A stretch of DNA of 64,000 bases from Dyadobacter bucti (GTDB taxonomy: Bacteria > Bacteroidota > Bacteroidia > Cytophagales > Spirosomataceae). Both the position numbers and the translations under genes were made by a program. How positions within the stretch are numbered: the first letter of the stretch is position 1; each line of letters starts with the position of its first letter. Below are positions 43,541 to 52,989 of this stretch, one piece after another. A model generated the notes under the pieces. The model did not search any database. It was not told the origin of the DNA and saw only the letters and a program-made list of their open reading frames with translations. Location of the stretch: positions 744,001 through 808,000 of the forward strand of contig NZ_SWFP01000002.1 of assembly GCF_005869225.1 (NCBI RefSeq), given 5' to 3'.

Positions 43541-44839
43541 TTAGTTGATTTCTGTCCCGGTGACATAGCTGAGCTCCTCACGATTGTCGCGCAATTGCCT
43601 GATCGTCAGAAAAATCGTCCGCTTGTTGGAAAGGTATGCCTCGAAAAAATCGAGGTATTGCAGCATACTGATCTGCCTTTGAACAAAATATTGGGTATAA
43701 ACGCGGAACACCTGGTCGAGATCGGACACGCAAGCTGAATCCAGGCTTTGGTACGCTTCCAGGCTTTTCTGAAGATCCTGAAATGTGAGAGTAACTTCGG
43801 CTTCTATCTGTTTTGTCTTTTGCTCCGCTCCTACCCTGGACCTTTCAATCCCGAGCCTGCTGTCCAGGATCGCCCCCTGGTTCCGGTTGAAAACAGGCAC
43901 GTCCATTTTCAAGCCAAAACCGATGAAATTCCTCAAAAAATTACCGCCCCGGTCGTAGTTGGCCCCAAGCGTCAGGTCCGGCTTGCGCTCCGCATATTCC
44001 AGCTCATATTTTTTCTGCGCCCAGGTATTTTCCATGACGCTGATCCTCGCATCCGGGCGGTTTTCATGGGCCATCGCCACCAGTTCACTGAGAGACCACC
44101 TTCTCGGATTTTCGGCACTGGCAGGGTCCGGCATATCGGCTACCAGATAACTCCCGGCAGGAATGTTCAGCAGGACTGTCAGCTCCTTCTGTAGCTGATG
44201 TATCTCTTTCTGCGCTTCCACGATCTGCTGCCCGAGTTCCAGGCGCAGTGCTTTGAGCCTGAAAAGTTCTGTTTTGTTGAGATTTCCCTGGCTATACTGA
44301 TTTTCAAATCCAATCAAAAGCTGCCCCAGCGCATCATGCTGGGTCTTTAATACCAGCAAAAACGACTGATGATAGGAAAGTCCGTAGAGGTTTTTTCTGA
44401 GCCCGGTCTTCATTTCCCTGACCAGCTCGGCAAAATGCTGCTGCGCCATATCCCGGGAAACGGATTCCAGCGCGATCCGTTTTTTACGTTTTCCGCCCGT
44501 TTCGATGAGTTGTTCCAGCTCGGCCGAGATCTGCCTGTTGTTACCAAAATTACCCGCCAAAGGCGGCAGCGACTCCCCCGACGAGAGCTGTCTTTTTGTC
44601 GCCCACAGGTTGAGCTCGCCGATACTGAACTCCGGATTGGGCCAGAGCTTTGCCTGGATGATCTGTGCCTCAGCCTGCTGAATGCTCAGTTTCTGCGCGA
44701 TCAGGTTGAGGTTATTGTTGAGAAAAAGCGCTTCTGCTTCTTTGCGGGTAAGGTAAAGGGTATCGCCGGAAACCGGCTGAGCACATGAAAAACCATTGAT
44801 AAAAAACAGCAGCAAAACTGCTGCGAAATGTACCTTCAC
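43541..44839 (-). CDS. TolC/CzcC-family outer-membrane efflux protein
   Basis: A 432-residue protein beginning with a GTG codon at 44839. This is the only start that yields a whole signal peptide (MKVHFAAVLLLFFINGFSCA). Two OEP-type repeats of long amphipathic helices are visible: LTRKEAEALFLNNNLNLIAQ to about residue 215, and LSELVAMAHENRPDARISVM to the end, with DVPVFNRNQGAILDSR as the usual hinge before the second coiled part. It forms the outer-membrane duct for the metal RND pump. It follows the histidine kinase after 110 bases, which may hold the operon's own promoter. Confidence 0.87.
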   Translation of the reverse strand: MKVHFAAVLLLFFINGFSCAQPVSGDTLYLTRKEAEALFLNNNLNLIAQKLSIQQAEAQIIQAKLWPNPEFSIGELNLWATKRQLSSGESLPPLAGNFGNNRQISAELEQLIETGGKRKKRIALESVSRDMAQQHFAELVREMKTGLRKNLYGLSYHQSFLLVLKTQHDALGQLLIGFENQYSQGNLNKTELFRLKALRLELGQQIVEAQKEIHQLQKELTVLLNIPAGSYLVADMPDPASAENPRRWSLSELVAMAHENRPDARISVMENTWAQKKYELEYAERKPDLTLGANYDRGGNFLRNFIGFGLKMDVPVFNRNQGAILDSRLGIERSRVGAEQKTKQIEAEVTLTFQDLQKSLEAYQSLDSACVSDLDQVFRVYTQYFVQRQISMLQYLDFFEAYLSNKRTIFLTIRQLRDNREELSYVTGTEIN

Positions 44840-44949
44840 AAAATTCTTTGTTTAATGAAGGCACAAAATTATCCCGCACACATTAGAGCATTCTTCGAGG
44901 TAAATTAAAACTGCGTGAGCCCTGCATTAAAAGTAGATGAGAAAATTCC

Positions 44950-46302
44950 TTAGAAAAAAAGACGGATACACGTGCCCTCGCCGACGACGGAACTGATGGA
45001 GATTTTGATGCCGTGGTTATCAAAAATTTTAGTTGCTATGGCCATTCCAAGACCATTTCCTTTGGTTTTAAAGGCATTTTGCCCCCTGTAAAAAGGCTCG
45101 CTGATATGCGCGAGATCTTCTTCGGAAATGCCGGTCCCCTTGTCCTGTATTTCAATGGATAACCGGCCGGCTGTATCGGTCAATACAATTTCAACAGGCT
45201 CAAGATTGGAAAACTTGGCCGCATTTTCGATGAGATTGTACAGGGCGATGTAAATCTGAGTTGGTACGCATTTGTATAAAAGCAGTGCTGTATTGTTTTC
45301 CGGCAGGTTCCAGAGTACATTGATCCTCGTCGTTTTATACTCGCCGGCGAGCTGGTCGAGCACTTCCCAGAGAATCTCGTCAAGCCTCTCTTCGCTGGTT
45401 TTTTCGTGGTTATGCTGGTCGAGCCCGGCCAGCACCAGCAGGTTCTGGAGTATTTTTTCCAGACGTTCGGCATCTTTCAGAACATGCTGATTTGCATGCT
45501 TGTATTCCAGAATTTCCCTGTCTTTTTGCAGCAGGACTTCCAGATTTCCGACAATAGACGCCAGCGGGCTTTTGAGTTCGTGGGAAGCATGGCTGATGAA
45601 GTTTTTCTGTATCTGTATGTTCTGATATGTTTTTTCCATCATGGAATTAAATTCCTTGAAAAGATCTTCCAGCTCATCTTTGGTACCTGCAAAGGAAAGT
45701 GTATGTTTCCCGCTGGTCATATCCATGTTTTTCACCTGCTCGATGATCTGCCGCACAGGCCGGTAAGCCTCTTTGGACAATGAATAACTCAGTACCACGA
45801 TCACGATCATACCGATCAGCAAAGCCGTCAGCAATATCCTGATCAGCTCTGTTTCCTGGGCTTCCAGGGTAGGGTTATTGGCTTTGATAATGATGCTGAA
45901 AGAACCTTGATTGTCGCGGTAGTAAATCGCGTAATAAAATGCATTACCGACCTTGAAACTGTACTTGCCATTGGCCCTGACGGTTTTGAGGATCTTGTCG
46001 GTAATATTGGAATCTGGGTCGGCCTCGCCGTAGTGGATCTTGCCCGTTTTATCGTACAGCCTGATTTCCTGGTTCGCGCTCGCCGTCAGGAATTTCTTCT
46101 CGATCTTGCTGTAATCGCGGGTGCTCAGCTCGTCTTCTTCAAGGTAAAACATGGCAGTGAGCGACGCCGTCCGCGACAGTTCCTCAAAAAAAATCCGCTC
46201 CGCCGACCGGATGAAAGTGAGGTAGATCAGGACTGAGGAAATGGTAAAAACCAGTCCGAAAACAAGCGAAGAATTCAGCGTAAGCTTGTGTTGTATTTTC
46301 AT
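44950..46302 (-). CDS. Sensor histidine kinase of the metal-efflux cluster
   Basis: A 450-residue membrane kinase. Two helices (SSLVFGLVFTISSVLIYLTF and ILLTALLIGMIVIVVLSYSL) flank a periplasmic sensor of about 115 residues. A HAMP-like linker, the H-box (FISHASHELKSPLASIVGN), the N-box (YNLIENAAKFS) and G-boxes (QDKGTGISEEDL, GNGLGMAIATKIF) complete a CusS-type HisKA kinase. The start overlaps the response regulator stop (ATGA), so the two are co-translated. The sensor domain has few Cys, His or Met residues, so its signal is unclear; metal sensing is inferred from the neighbours. Confidence 0.9.
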   Translation of the reverse strand: MKIQHKLTLNSSLVFGLVFTISSVLIYLTFIRSAERIFFEELSRTASLTAMFYLEEDELSTRDYSKIEKKFLTASANQEIRLYDKTGKIHYGEADPDSNITDKILKTVRANGKYSFKVGNAFYYAIYYRDNQGSFSIIIKANNPTLEAQETELIRILLTALLIGMIVIVVLSYSLSKEAYRPVRQIIEQVKNMDMTSGKHTLSFAGTKDELEDLFKEFNSMMEKTYQNIQIQKNFISHASHELKSPLASIVGNLEVLLQKDREILEYKHANQHVLKDAERLEKILQNLLVLAGLDQHNHEKTSEERLDEILWEVLDQLAGEYKTTRINVLWNLPENNTALLLYKCVPTQIYIALYNLIENAAKFSNLEPVEIVLTDTAGRLSIEIQDKGTGISEEDLAHISEPFYRGQNAFKTKGNGLGMAIATKIFDNHGIKISISSVVGEGTCIRLFF

Positions 46303-46979
46303 GCATCAGCGGTGATCATATAGCCGCGGCCTTTCACGGTTTTGATGAGCTTTTGTGCAAACTGACTGTCAATTTTATTGCGGAGATACGAAATGTAAAC
46401 GTCCACCACATTGGTATAAGTGTCCATATTGGTGTTCCAGACCGTGTCCAGGATCTGCGTGCGGGTTACGATCCTGTTTTTGTTTTCCAATAAAAAAACC
46501 AGCAGCCGGAATTCCTTGGCAGAAAGAAAAACCTCCTGCCCGCCCCTTTCAATGGTATTTTTATCAATGTTCACCGTGAGGTCCGCAATTTGTATGACCT
46601 GCTCTTTGGAATAATGCAGTTCGTACCGTCGGCGCAGCGCCTTGATCCTGGAAAGCAGCTCGGGAAAATGAAAAGGCTTCACCAGATAATCGTCCGCGCC
46701 TATATCCAGCGCTTTGATCTTGTCCTCAGCCTCGCCCAATGCACTGAGCATCAGCACGGGCGTATCGATTTTTTTATAACGGATAATTTGAGCAAGCTGT
46801 AGCCCGTCTATGTCCGGCAGCATCACATCCAGGATAAAAAGATCCCAGGATTCCGACTGTATCAGGTCACGTGCCTCGTAGCCGTCATGTGCCAGCCGGA
46901 CATTATATCCGGCTTCTTCCAGCCCTTTCTGGAGAAAGCTGCTGATCCTCGAATCGTCTTCAACTACCAGTATTTTCAT
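46299..46979 (-). CDS. OmpR/PhoB-family response regulator of the metal-efflux cluster
   Basis: A 226-residue protein. The receiver has acidic EDD at residues 7-9, phospho-acceptor Asp51 (FILDVMLPDIDG) and the Lys in DDYLVKPFHFPEL. The C-terminal winged helix (VFLSAKEFRLLVFLLENKNR, TYTNVVDVYISYLRNKID, KTVKGRGYMI) is OmpR type. It is probably activated by the adjacent kinase and induces the downstream TolC-adaptor-RND genes. It is the first gene of the cluster. Confidence 0.92.
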   Translation of the reverse strand: MKILVVEDDSRISSFLQKGLEEAGYNVRLAHDGYEARDLIQSESWDLFILDVMLPDIDGLQLAQIIRYKKIDTPVLMLSALGEAEDKIKALDIGADDYLVKPFHFPELLSRIKALRRRYELHYSKEQVIQIADLTVNIDKNTIERGGQEVFLSAKEFRLLVFLLENKNRIVTRTQILDTVWNTNMDTYTNVVDVYISYLRNKIDSQFAQKLIKTVKGRGYMITADA

Positions 46980-47074
46980 TCTGTTTTAATTCCGTACCTC
47001 ATCGTTTCACAATAGCTTTTTTCCGGTGCCGGTCGTGCGAAGGTAAGGATGCGTGATGCTTTTTGCCAAAATAT

Positions 47075-48484
47075 TCAGGTGGTTTTAAACATTTGCTGGT
47101 AATGCTCGGAAGGTGCAAGTATCCCTCCGCTCTCTGCATAAAACGAAGCGTCGGTAATGTAAACCCCCTTTTGCGTGCGGGTCCAGGAGCTGTTGGCTTT
47201 GGGATGAAAGCTCATGAGCTTTTCCCAGTTTTTGTAATACTGGTGCCCGTTTGTTTCCTGCAAACCCACCGTCATACCGGGAAAAGGCTGGAGGCGCGCG
47301 GCCACATTTTTGTTCCAGTCAACCAGTATAGGGCTTACGGTCAGATCGGCACAGAAACACGGGATTTTCTTTTCGTAGGCAAGCTGAGTGATCTTCATGG
47401 TCATGGTCAGCGTTTTCGCAATTGCCTTCACGGCTATGGCCGAGTACCCCAGCTCGATCCGGTGAGCGGCGTCCTCTACGGTATGCGCGCTTTCGTCAGC
47501 GGCAACGCGCACGCCCAGATCACCCACGTAAGTTTCGTTACTTTCTTCAAATGGCTCTTCAATGACCGCGATCTGGTCAAAAGCACCTATTTTTTTGGCA
47601 TGGTCCAGAAACCGCATAAGGGTCTCTTTTTTCTCATACCTGCCGTTGGCGTCAAAATAGTAAGGGATCTTGCCGTTTTTGGTATAGGGCGTTTCATAGT
47701 GCCCGATGGCCTTGTGCACGGCGGTGAGGAATGCAATATCCTTTTCGATCATTTCCTGCTGTGTACCGGCTGAGCCTGTTTTTAATTTCAGGATAAAATA
47801 ACCTTCATCCGCTGCCTGTTTGATACGCTCAGCCGATGTGCCCACAGCGAATGACGGGATACTTGCCACTTTTTCGTGACGGTAAGAAAGTCCCGGCTGG
47901 TAGGCGGCCGGGATCATCCTGTCAAACTGGGTGATACCGTTTTCCTGAGCGTACAACAGCCAGGCGGCATTGTCGACACATACCAATGCATTGAGCGCAA
48001 ATGTTTTACGCAGATCCGGGTTTCGGGTGATCTTTTTCCCGTAGTCCAGTACTTCCGGCAACAGGTCGTCGAGCAGCTGTACAGGATCGGTGAAAGAAAT
48101 ACCTTTCATGATTTGCAGTGCCCGCTCGCTCATGGCGTACATCAGTGCGTTGCCCGCGCTTTCAGAATGTGCCGCAAAAACCTTTGAATCGGACCACAAA
48201 ACGCCCTGCGTACCAATCCCGACCTTTTTTATTCCCGAGTCGGATTCCAGCATTGCTACTGCCTGCCAGCTGTCGGTAATGGCACTGCCTTTGAAACGAT
48301 AAGGATTGAGGGGTTCCCTTTCAAAATTGGAACTAACGTTTTTGATCGTGATCTTTTTCACAGGCTGGGAATGGTGAGGTCTGGGATTTATTTCGCCGGA
48401 GCCTATCATCCCGGCTGCAGCCAGAACGCCTGCCCTGTTCATAAAATCCCTGCGGGAAATGTGTTCGTGGTCTTTCTCAAACAT
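47075..48484 (-). CDS. Tat-type enolase-superfamily enzyme (MLE-like)
   Basis: A 469-residue protein with a twin-arginine leader (ISRRDFMNRAGVLAAAGMIG). The barrel shows the superfamily landmarks in order: GYFILKLKTGSAG (the KxK acid/base pair), YYFDANGRYEKKETL (first metal ligand Asp), VIEEPFEES (Glu), VAADESAHT (Asp) and YSAIAVKAIAKT (the opposite Lys). Lys on both sides of the active site matches the muconate-lactonizing/dipeptide-epimerase/o-succinylbenzoate subgroup, which abstracts a proton next to a carboxylate. The substrate is unknown. It is divergent from the molybdenum hydroxylase operon, with about 150 bases between starts. Confidence 0.82.
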   Translation of the reverse strand: MFEKDHEHISRRDFMNRAGVLAAAGMIGSGEINPRPHHSQPVKKITIKNVSSNFEREPLNPYRFKGSAITDSWQAVAMLESDSGIKKVGIGTQGVLWSDSKVFAAHSESAGNALMYAMSERALQIMKGISFTDPVQLLDDLLPEVLDYGKKITRNPDLRKTFALNALVCVDNAAWLLYAQENGITQFDRMIPAAYQPGLSYRHEKVASIPSFAVGTSAERIKQAADEGYFILKLKTGSAGTQQEMIEKDIAFLTAVHKAIGHYETPYTKNGKIPYYFDANGRYEKKETLMRFLDHAKKIGAFDQIAVIEEPFEESNETYVGDLGVRVAADESAHTVEDAAHRIELGYSAIAVKAIAKTLTMTMKITQLAYEKKIPCFCADLTVSPILVDWNKNVAARLQPFPGMTVGLQETNGHQYYKNWEKLMSFHPKANSSWTRTQKGVYITDASFYAESGGILAPSEHYQQMFKTT

Positions 48485-48637
48485 AAAAATTCAAGGGTTA
48501 AGGTCAGGTTGTTCTTGTTTTAAAAAGACTTTGCCGGGGTTTACTACCCTGGATTTTCTGAAAAAATAGATCGGATGTATATTGGCATAGTTCTTATAGA
48601 AGCATCCGCAATCGAAACTTACATTTCCCGATCCCAT

Positions 48638-49156
48638 ATGCCTTCTCCCGTTTCAGTGCCAGATACGTCAGGTAATGTTTTCAAGCCTGAAAAAATTAAT
48701 TTTTTGGTCAATGGTCAGCAGCATTCCATGGATTTACTTCCCTGGGTAAGCCTCCTCGACGCGCTCCGGGAATATATCGGGCTCACGGGCACGAAAAAAG
48801 GATGCGATCACGGACAGTGCGGCGCCTGTACGGTACTCTGCGACGGTGACCGAATCCTCAGCTGCCTGACACTGGCTGTCATGAAAGACGGTTCTGAAAT
48901 CACCACCATCGAAGGCATAGCAGAACAAGGGCAGCTGCACCCGCTGCAAAAGGCGTTTATTGACCATGATGCATTTCAATGCGGCTACTGCACGCCGGGA
49001 CAAATCTGCAGTGCAATAGGTATGATGAAAGAAGGAAAAGCCCGGACCAGGACGGAGGTAAAAGAACTGATGAGCGGAAATCTCTGCCGTTGCGGGGTCA
49101 ATACCCATATTATCGACGCAATTATGGATGTGCAAAACCAGAACGGCCATGAATAA
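48638..49156 (+). CDS. Aldehyde/xanthine-type molybdenum hydroxylase, [2Fe-2S] subunit (PaoA-like)
   Basis: A start at 48638 (MPSPVSVPDTSGNVFKPEKI) gives 172 residues; an upstream ATG at 48575 adds 21 residues without a signal peptide. The first plant-type cluster motif is GCDHGQCGACTVLCDGDRILSC and the second is FQCGYCTPGQ with NLCRC, so both [2Fe-2S] sites are complete. It relays electrons from the molybdenum site to the FAD subunit. E. coli PaoA carries a Tat leader; none is seen here, so the complex may stay in the cytoplasm. The stop overlaps the next start by eight bases. Confidence 0.9.
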   Translation: MPSPVSVPDTSGNVFKPEKINFLVNGQQHSMDLLPWVSLLDALREYIGLTGTKKGCDHGQCGACTVLCDGDRILSCLTLAVMKDGSEITTIEGIAEQGQLHPLQKAFIDHDAFQCGYCTPGQICSAIGMMKEGKARTRTEVKELMSGNLCRCGVNTHIIDAIMDVQNQNGHE

Positions 49157-50162
49157 TTTCAGCTATACCAGGGCACATAGTCTGGATGAAGCCATCCAGA
49201 CAATTGGCAACAATACAAAATTCATCGCCGGCGGCACAAACCTGCTCGACCTGATGAAATACAATATTGAAAAGGCGGGGTTGCTGGTGGATATCAATCC
49301 TATTGACAGCCTTCGGAAAATAGAACTACTGCCCGGCGGCGGCATCCGGATCGGGGCACTGGTGACCAACGCCGCCACTGCCTATCATCCGTTGGTAGAG
49401 GAGCGTTACCCGTTGTTATCCAAAGCCATTCTGGCCGGAGCCTCTGCCCAGATCAGGAATATGGCAACGAACGGGGGAAATCTTTTGCAACGCACACGCT
49501 GCTATTATTTCTACGACCCTGATACTCCGTGCAATAAGAGAGAGCCCGGTTCGGGGTGCTCTGCCATCGGGGGATACAACCGTATCATGGCGGTTTTAGG
49601 AGCCAGCCTGAGCTGCATAGCTGTTTTTCCGTCTGATATGTGCGTGGCTTTGGCGGCGCTGGATGCGGTTGTTAATGTCTCGGCACCCGATGGCGACCGC
49701 TGCCTGGCATTTGCAGATTTTCACAGGTTACCGGGCGATACCCCGCACATTGATAACAACCTGAGACCAGGTGAGATCATTACCAGTATTGATATTCCTG
49801 AAAAGGGTTTTCCCAAAAATTATTCATACCTGAAAATACGCGACCGCAATTCTTATGCTTTTGCCCTTGTATCGGTTGCAACGGGTTTCGAGCTGGAATC
49901 GGGGATCATCAGGGAAGCCAGGATTGCACTCGGAGGTGTGGCGCACATGCCGTGGCGGGTATTGGAAGCAGAAGACTTTTTAAAAGGCAAACCGGCCACC
50001 GATATGTATTTTTCCGAAGCCGCAGACATTATTCTGCGCGGGGCTGCGGGCTTTGAGCATAATAACTTTAAAATAAAACTGGCCAGACGTGCCATTATCC
50101 GCAACTGTACCATGGCCCTGCATCCTGAAACACAACTGCCCGGCGCACAACCTTCGGCTTAA
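49149..50162 (+). CDS. Molybdenum hydroxylase, FAD subunit with extra Fe-S site (PaoB-like)
   Basis: A 337-residue protein started at 49149, inside the end of the [2Fe-2S] gene. The FAD-binding CO-dehydrogenase M-type fold has KFIAGGTNLLDLMKYN and ILAGASAQIRNMATNGGNLL. A Cys-rich stretch follows (LLQRTRCYYFYDPDTPCNK, then PGSGCSAIGG), and DRNSYAFALVSVATGFE lies further on. In E. coli PaoB a matching insertion binds an additional [4Fe-4S] cluster, and the Cys spacing here suggests the same. The subunit accepts electrons from the [2Fe-2S] protein and passes them on. Confidence 0.9.
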   Translation: MNNFSYTRAHSLDEAIQTIGNNTKFIAGGTNLLDLMKYNIEKAGLLVDINPIDSLRKIELLPGGGIRIGALVTNAATAYHPLVEERYPLLSKAILAGASAQIRNMATNGGNLLQRTRCYYFYDPDTPCNKREPGSGCSAIGGYNRIMAVLGASLSCIAVFPSDMCVALAALDAVVNVSAPDGDRCLAFADFHRLPGDTPHIDNNLRPGEIITSIDIPEKGFPKNYSYLKIRDRNSYAFALVSVATGFELESGIIREARIALGGVAHMPWRVLEAEDFLKGKPATDMYFSEAADIILRGAAGFEHNNFKIKLARRAIIRNCTMALHPETQLPGAQPSA

Positions 50163-50168
50163 CTTCTT

Positions 50169-52412
50169 ATGAATATGTCAGCATCACCATCTGTCGGGCA
50201 GCCGGTCAGCCGTCTGGAAGGATATCAGAAAGTAACCGGCAGCGCCAGATATGCCGGAGAATACAACGTGCCCGGTCTGCTGTATGGCTATGTCATTAAC
50301 AGCACCATTACAAAAGGGAAAATCATCCGTTTTGATGTAGAAAAGGCAAAAGCGCTGCCGGGCGTGATTGCAATTTTTACACATGAAAACCGGCCGTCCC
50401 TGGCCTGGTTCGCACAACAGTATAGCGATATGGACGCTCCCCAGGGTTCGCCCTTCCGGCCTTTGCACAATGCAGATATACTGTACAACGGCCAGCCTAT
50501 CGCACTGGTGGTAGCGGACAATTTTGAAATGGCCAGATATGCCGCTACCCTTGTAAAGGTGGAATACGCCCGGGAGAATTTTGATACCGGGCTTAAAGAA
50601 AACCTACTCAAAGCACGTCCGCCCAAAACCGGGCTGGCTAACTTTCTGAAACCTTTGCCGCCCCATCCGAAAGGTGACTTTGAAAAGGCTTACTCCGATT
50701 CTTTCGCCCGGGCCTCAGGCGAGTTTGAACACGGGACTGAGCATCACAACCCTCTGGAACTCTTCACAACCACGACCATTTATGAGGGTGACGGCAAGCT
50801 GACGATTTATGATAAAACGCAGGGGACGATCAACAGCCAGCTCTATGTGGGTAACATTTTCGGTCTGCATTACAAAGATATCCGGGTCATTGCCCCGTAT
50901 GTGGGGGGTGCTTTCGGTTCGGGGTTACGGCCGCAATACCAGCTTTTCCTTTCCGTAATGGCGGCCCTGGAACTCAAAAGATCCGTCCGCGTAACGCTCG
51001 ACAGGACCCAGATGTTTACTTTCGGGCACCGTCCGCCGACTATCCAGCATACCCGCTTCGGGGCCGGGCAGAATGGGAAAATCACCGCATTGAACCACTT
51101 GGCGATAGCGGAAACATCCCGGTTCGAAGACTATACCGAAGTGGTTGTAAACTGGTCGAACATGCTTTATCCAGCCCAGAATACGCTTATGGAATATAAG
51201 CTCGTGGACGTGGACGTGTTCAGCCCGCTCGACATGCGGGCGCCCGGCGGACTCACCGGTATGCATGCCATTGAATGTACCATCGACCAACTGGCTTGTA
51301 AACTGAACATAGATCCCCTGGAATTCCGTCTGATCAATTATGCGGAAACAGACGATAGCGCTGACCGGCCGTACAGCAGCAAGGAATTAAAGGAATGTTT
51401 CCGGCAGGGTGCTGAAAAATTCGGCTGGTCGGGCCGTCATATGCGACCGCGCAGCATGCGGCGCGGCAACAAGCTGGTGGGTTATGGCATGGCGGCGGGT
51501 ATCTGGGAGGCATTTCAAATCCCTGCCCGCGCAGTGGCGATCGTTACGCCGGAGGGAAAACTGGAGGTCAGCAGTGCGGTGACCGACATCGGTACAGGCA
51601 CGTTAACGGTCATGACCCAGATCGCAGCGGACGAACTCGGGCTGCCAGTTGAAGCCGTTACTTTTTCTTACGGTGATAGCAAAATGCCCTTTGCTCCGAT
51701 CCAGGGCGGTTCTTTTACGGTTTCTTCCGTGGGGTCAGCTGTTAAGGCATCTGTCAAGGCATTGCGTGAAAAGCTGTTCAAAGCGGCTTTGAAAATGGAC
51801 AATTCAATATTCAAGGGTTATAAGATCGGAGATGTTGATTTCGAAGGCGGGCGTATTCTTTTGAAAAGCGACCATTCATTATCGTTATCATTCAGGGAGA
51901 TCATCATAGCGAATAAGGGCAAGGCGATCCGCGCTGGTAAATTTTCCATTCCCGATTTTTTAACATTGAGAAAATACTCACGGGCCGCCCACAGCGCCGT
52001 TTTCGTGGAAGTGGAAGTAGACGAAGACCTTGGAATTATCAATGTGACAAGGGCCGTTACAGCGGTAGCCGCCGGAAAAATCATCAATCCCAAAACTGCC
52101 CGCAGCCAGATCCTGGGCGGGATGATCTGGGGAATCAGCAAGGCATTACGGGAAGAAACGATCAGCGATCACCACCTGGGCAAATACATGAACCGGAACC
52201 TGGCCGAATACCATATTCCGGTGCACGCCGATATTCACGACCTGGATGTGATTTTTGTGGAAGAAAATGACACGATCATCAACGAGCTTGGCACCAAGGG
52301 CGTCGGAGAAATCGGGATCGTCGGAATGCCGCCTGCGATTGCCAACGCAATTTTTAACGCAACTGGAAAACGCGTCAACCAACTGCCTGTCCATTTGGAA
52401 TCCCTTCTTTAG
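50169..52412 (+). CDS. Molybdenum hydroxylase, molybdopterin-binding catalytic subunit (PaoC-like)
   Basis: A 747-residue protein. The N-terminal domain (YQKVTGSARYAGEYNVPGLL) and the large molybdopterin domain (VIAPYVGGAFGSGLRPQYQL, DVFSPLDMRAPGGLTGMHAI, SAVTDIGTGTLTVMTQIAAD) fit the xanthine dehydrogenase family. The C-terminal GTKGVGEIGIVGMPPAIANA holds the catalytic Glu. It hydroxylates aldehydes or N-heterocycles at a cytosine-dinucleotide-type molybdenum centre in PaoC relatives. It is the last gene of the three-gene operon (6-base gap). No XdhC/PaoD-like maturation chaperone follows, so one must come from elsewhere. Confidence 0.9.
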   Translation: MNMSASPSVGQPVSRLEGYQKVTGSARYAGEYNVPGLLYGYVINSTITKGKIIRFDVEKAKALPGVIAIFTHENRPSLAWFAQQYSDMDAPQGSPFRPLHNADILYNGQPIALVVADNFEMARYAATLVKVEYARENFDTGLKENLLKARPPKTGLANFLKPLPPHPKGDFEKAYSDSFARASGEFEHGTEHHNPLELFTTTTIYEGDGKLTIYDKTQGTINSQLYVGNIFGLHYKDIRVIAPYVGGAFGSGLRPQYQLFLSVMAALELKRSVRVTLDRTQMFTFGHRPPTIQHTRFGAGQNGKITALNHLAIAETSRFEDYTEVVVNWSNMLYPAQNTLMEYKLVDVDVFSPLDMRAPGGLTGMHAIECTIDQLACKLNIDPLEFRLINYAETDDSADRPYSSKELKECFRQGAEKFGWSGRHMRPRSMRRGNKLVGYGMAAGIWEAFQIPARAVAIVTPEGKLEVSSAVTDIGTGTLTVMTQIAADELGLPVEAVTFSYGDSKMPFAPIQGGSFTVSSVGSAVKASVKALREKLFKAALKMDNSIFKGYKIGDVDFEGGRILLKSDHSLSLSFREIIIANKGKAIRAGKFSIPDFLTLRKYSRAAHSAVFVEVEVDEDLGIINVTRAVTAVAAGKIINPKTARSQILGGMIWGISKALREETISDHHLGKYMNRNLAEYHIPVHADIHDLDVIFVEENDTIINELGTKGVGEIGIVGMPPAIANAIFNATGKRVNQLPVHLESLL

Positions 52413-52463
52413 CCGCGAATTGAGGGGTTCGGTTTGATAGGGCAGGAACGGGGCGGGTAAAGA

Positions 52464-52525
52464 GCCCGGAGGGCCTCGTGTTCATACAAAACGATATAAC
52501 TGCGAAAAAAACGCTCCGAAGGAGC
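52464..52525. repeat. Short hairpin repeats preceding the tandem array
   Basis: gcccggagggc (52464-52474) and gctccgaaggagc (52513-52525) are small palindromes of the same 'CCC-GNN-GGG' style as those in the adjacent array. No gene is supported here; open frames are low-complexity echoes of the palindromes. Confidence 0.6.
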
Positions 52526-52546
52526 TTTGAAATCTCCTACACCATA

Positions 52547-52920
52547 TTTAGGAATGGGAAGCCCCGATGGGGCTTTGGCAGGGTTCGAAAAATCTTTCTG
52601 CATTTTTTGGAAGGGGTTTCCAAAATTATTCGAAGTTTCCCGGGAATGGTTAGCCCGGCTGGGGCTTTCTTGGTGGACCTTGTAGAGCTCCGCTGCATTT
52701 AGGAATGGGAAGCCCCGATGGGGCTTTGGCAGGGTTCGAAAAATCCTTCTGCATTTTTTTCGGAAGGGGTTTCCAAAATTATTCGAAGTTTCCCGGGAAT
52801 GGTTAGCCCGGCTGGGGCTTTCTTGGTGGACCTTGTAGAGCTCCGCTGCATTTAGGAATGGGAAGCCCCGATGGGGCTTTGGCAGGGTTCGAAAAATCTT
52901 TCTGCATTTTCCGGAAGGGG
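52547..52920. repeat. Tandem 151-153 bp intergenic repeat, about 2.5 copies
   Basis: Units begin at 52547, 52698 and 52851 with tttaggaatgggaagcccc; the third is cut after about 70 bases. Each full unit holds the hairpins agcccc-gat-ggggct and agccc-ggct-gggct and the string gagctccgctgc near its end. Copies differ by a few substitutions and by the length of a T run. The repeated frame AAG CCC CGA TGG GGC TTT produces spurious 'KPRWGF' open frames. Protein-coding use is not supported. Confidence 0.85.
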
Positions 52921-52989
52921 TTAGTCCGGCTGTATATCCCCGGGATTCCGGGTATCAGTCTCTTCTCAACAGCATCATTCCGAAGCTGT

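Noticed and set aside
52478..52702. 74-residue + strand open frame with GKPRWGFGR
   Set aside because: It is generated by the palindromic intergenic repeat, and the same peptide recurs in each repeat unit on either strand.
52547..52920. Possible CRISPR array
   Set aside because: The repeat units are about 150 bases, abut one another and have no unique spacers; no cas gene is nearby.
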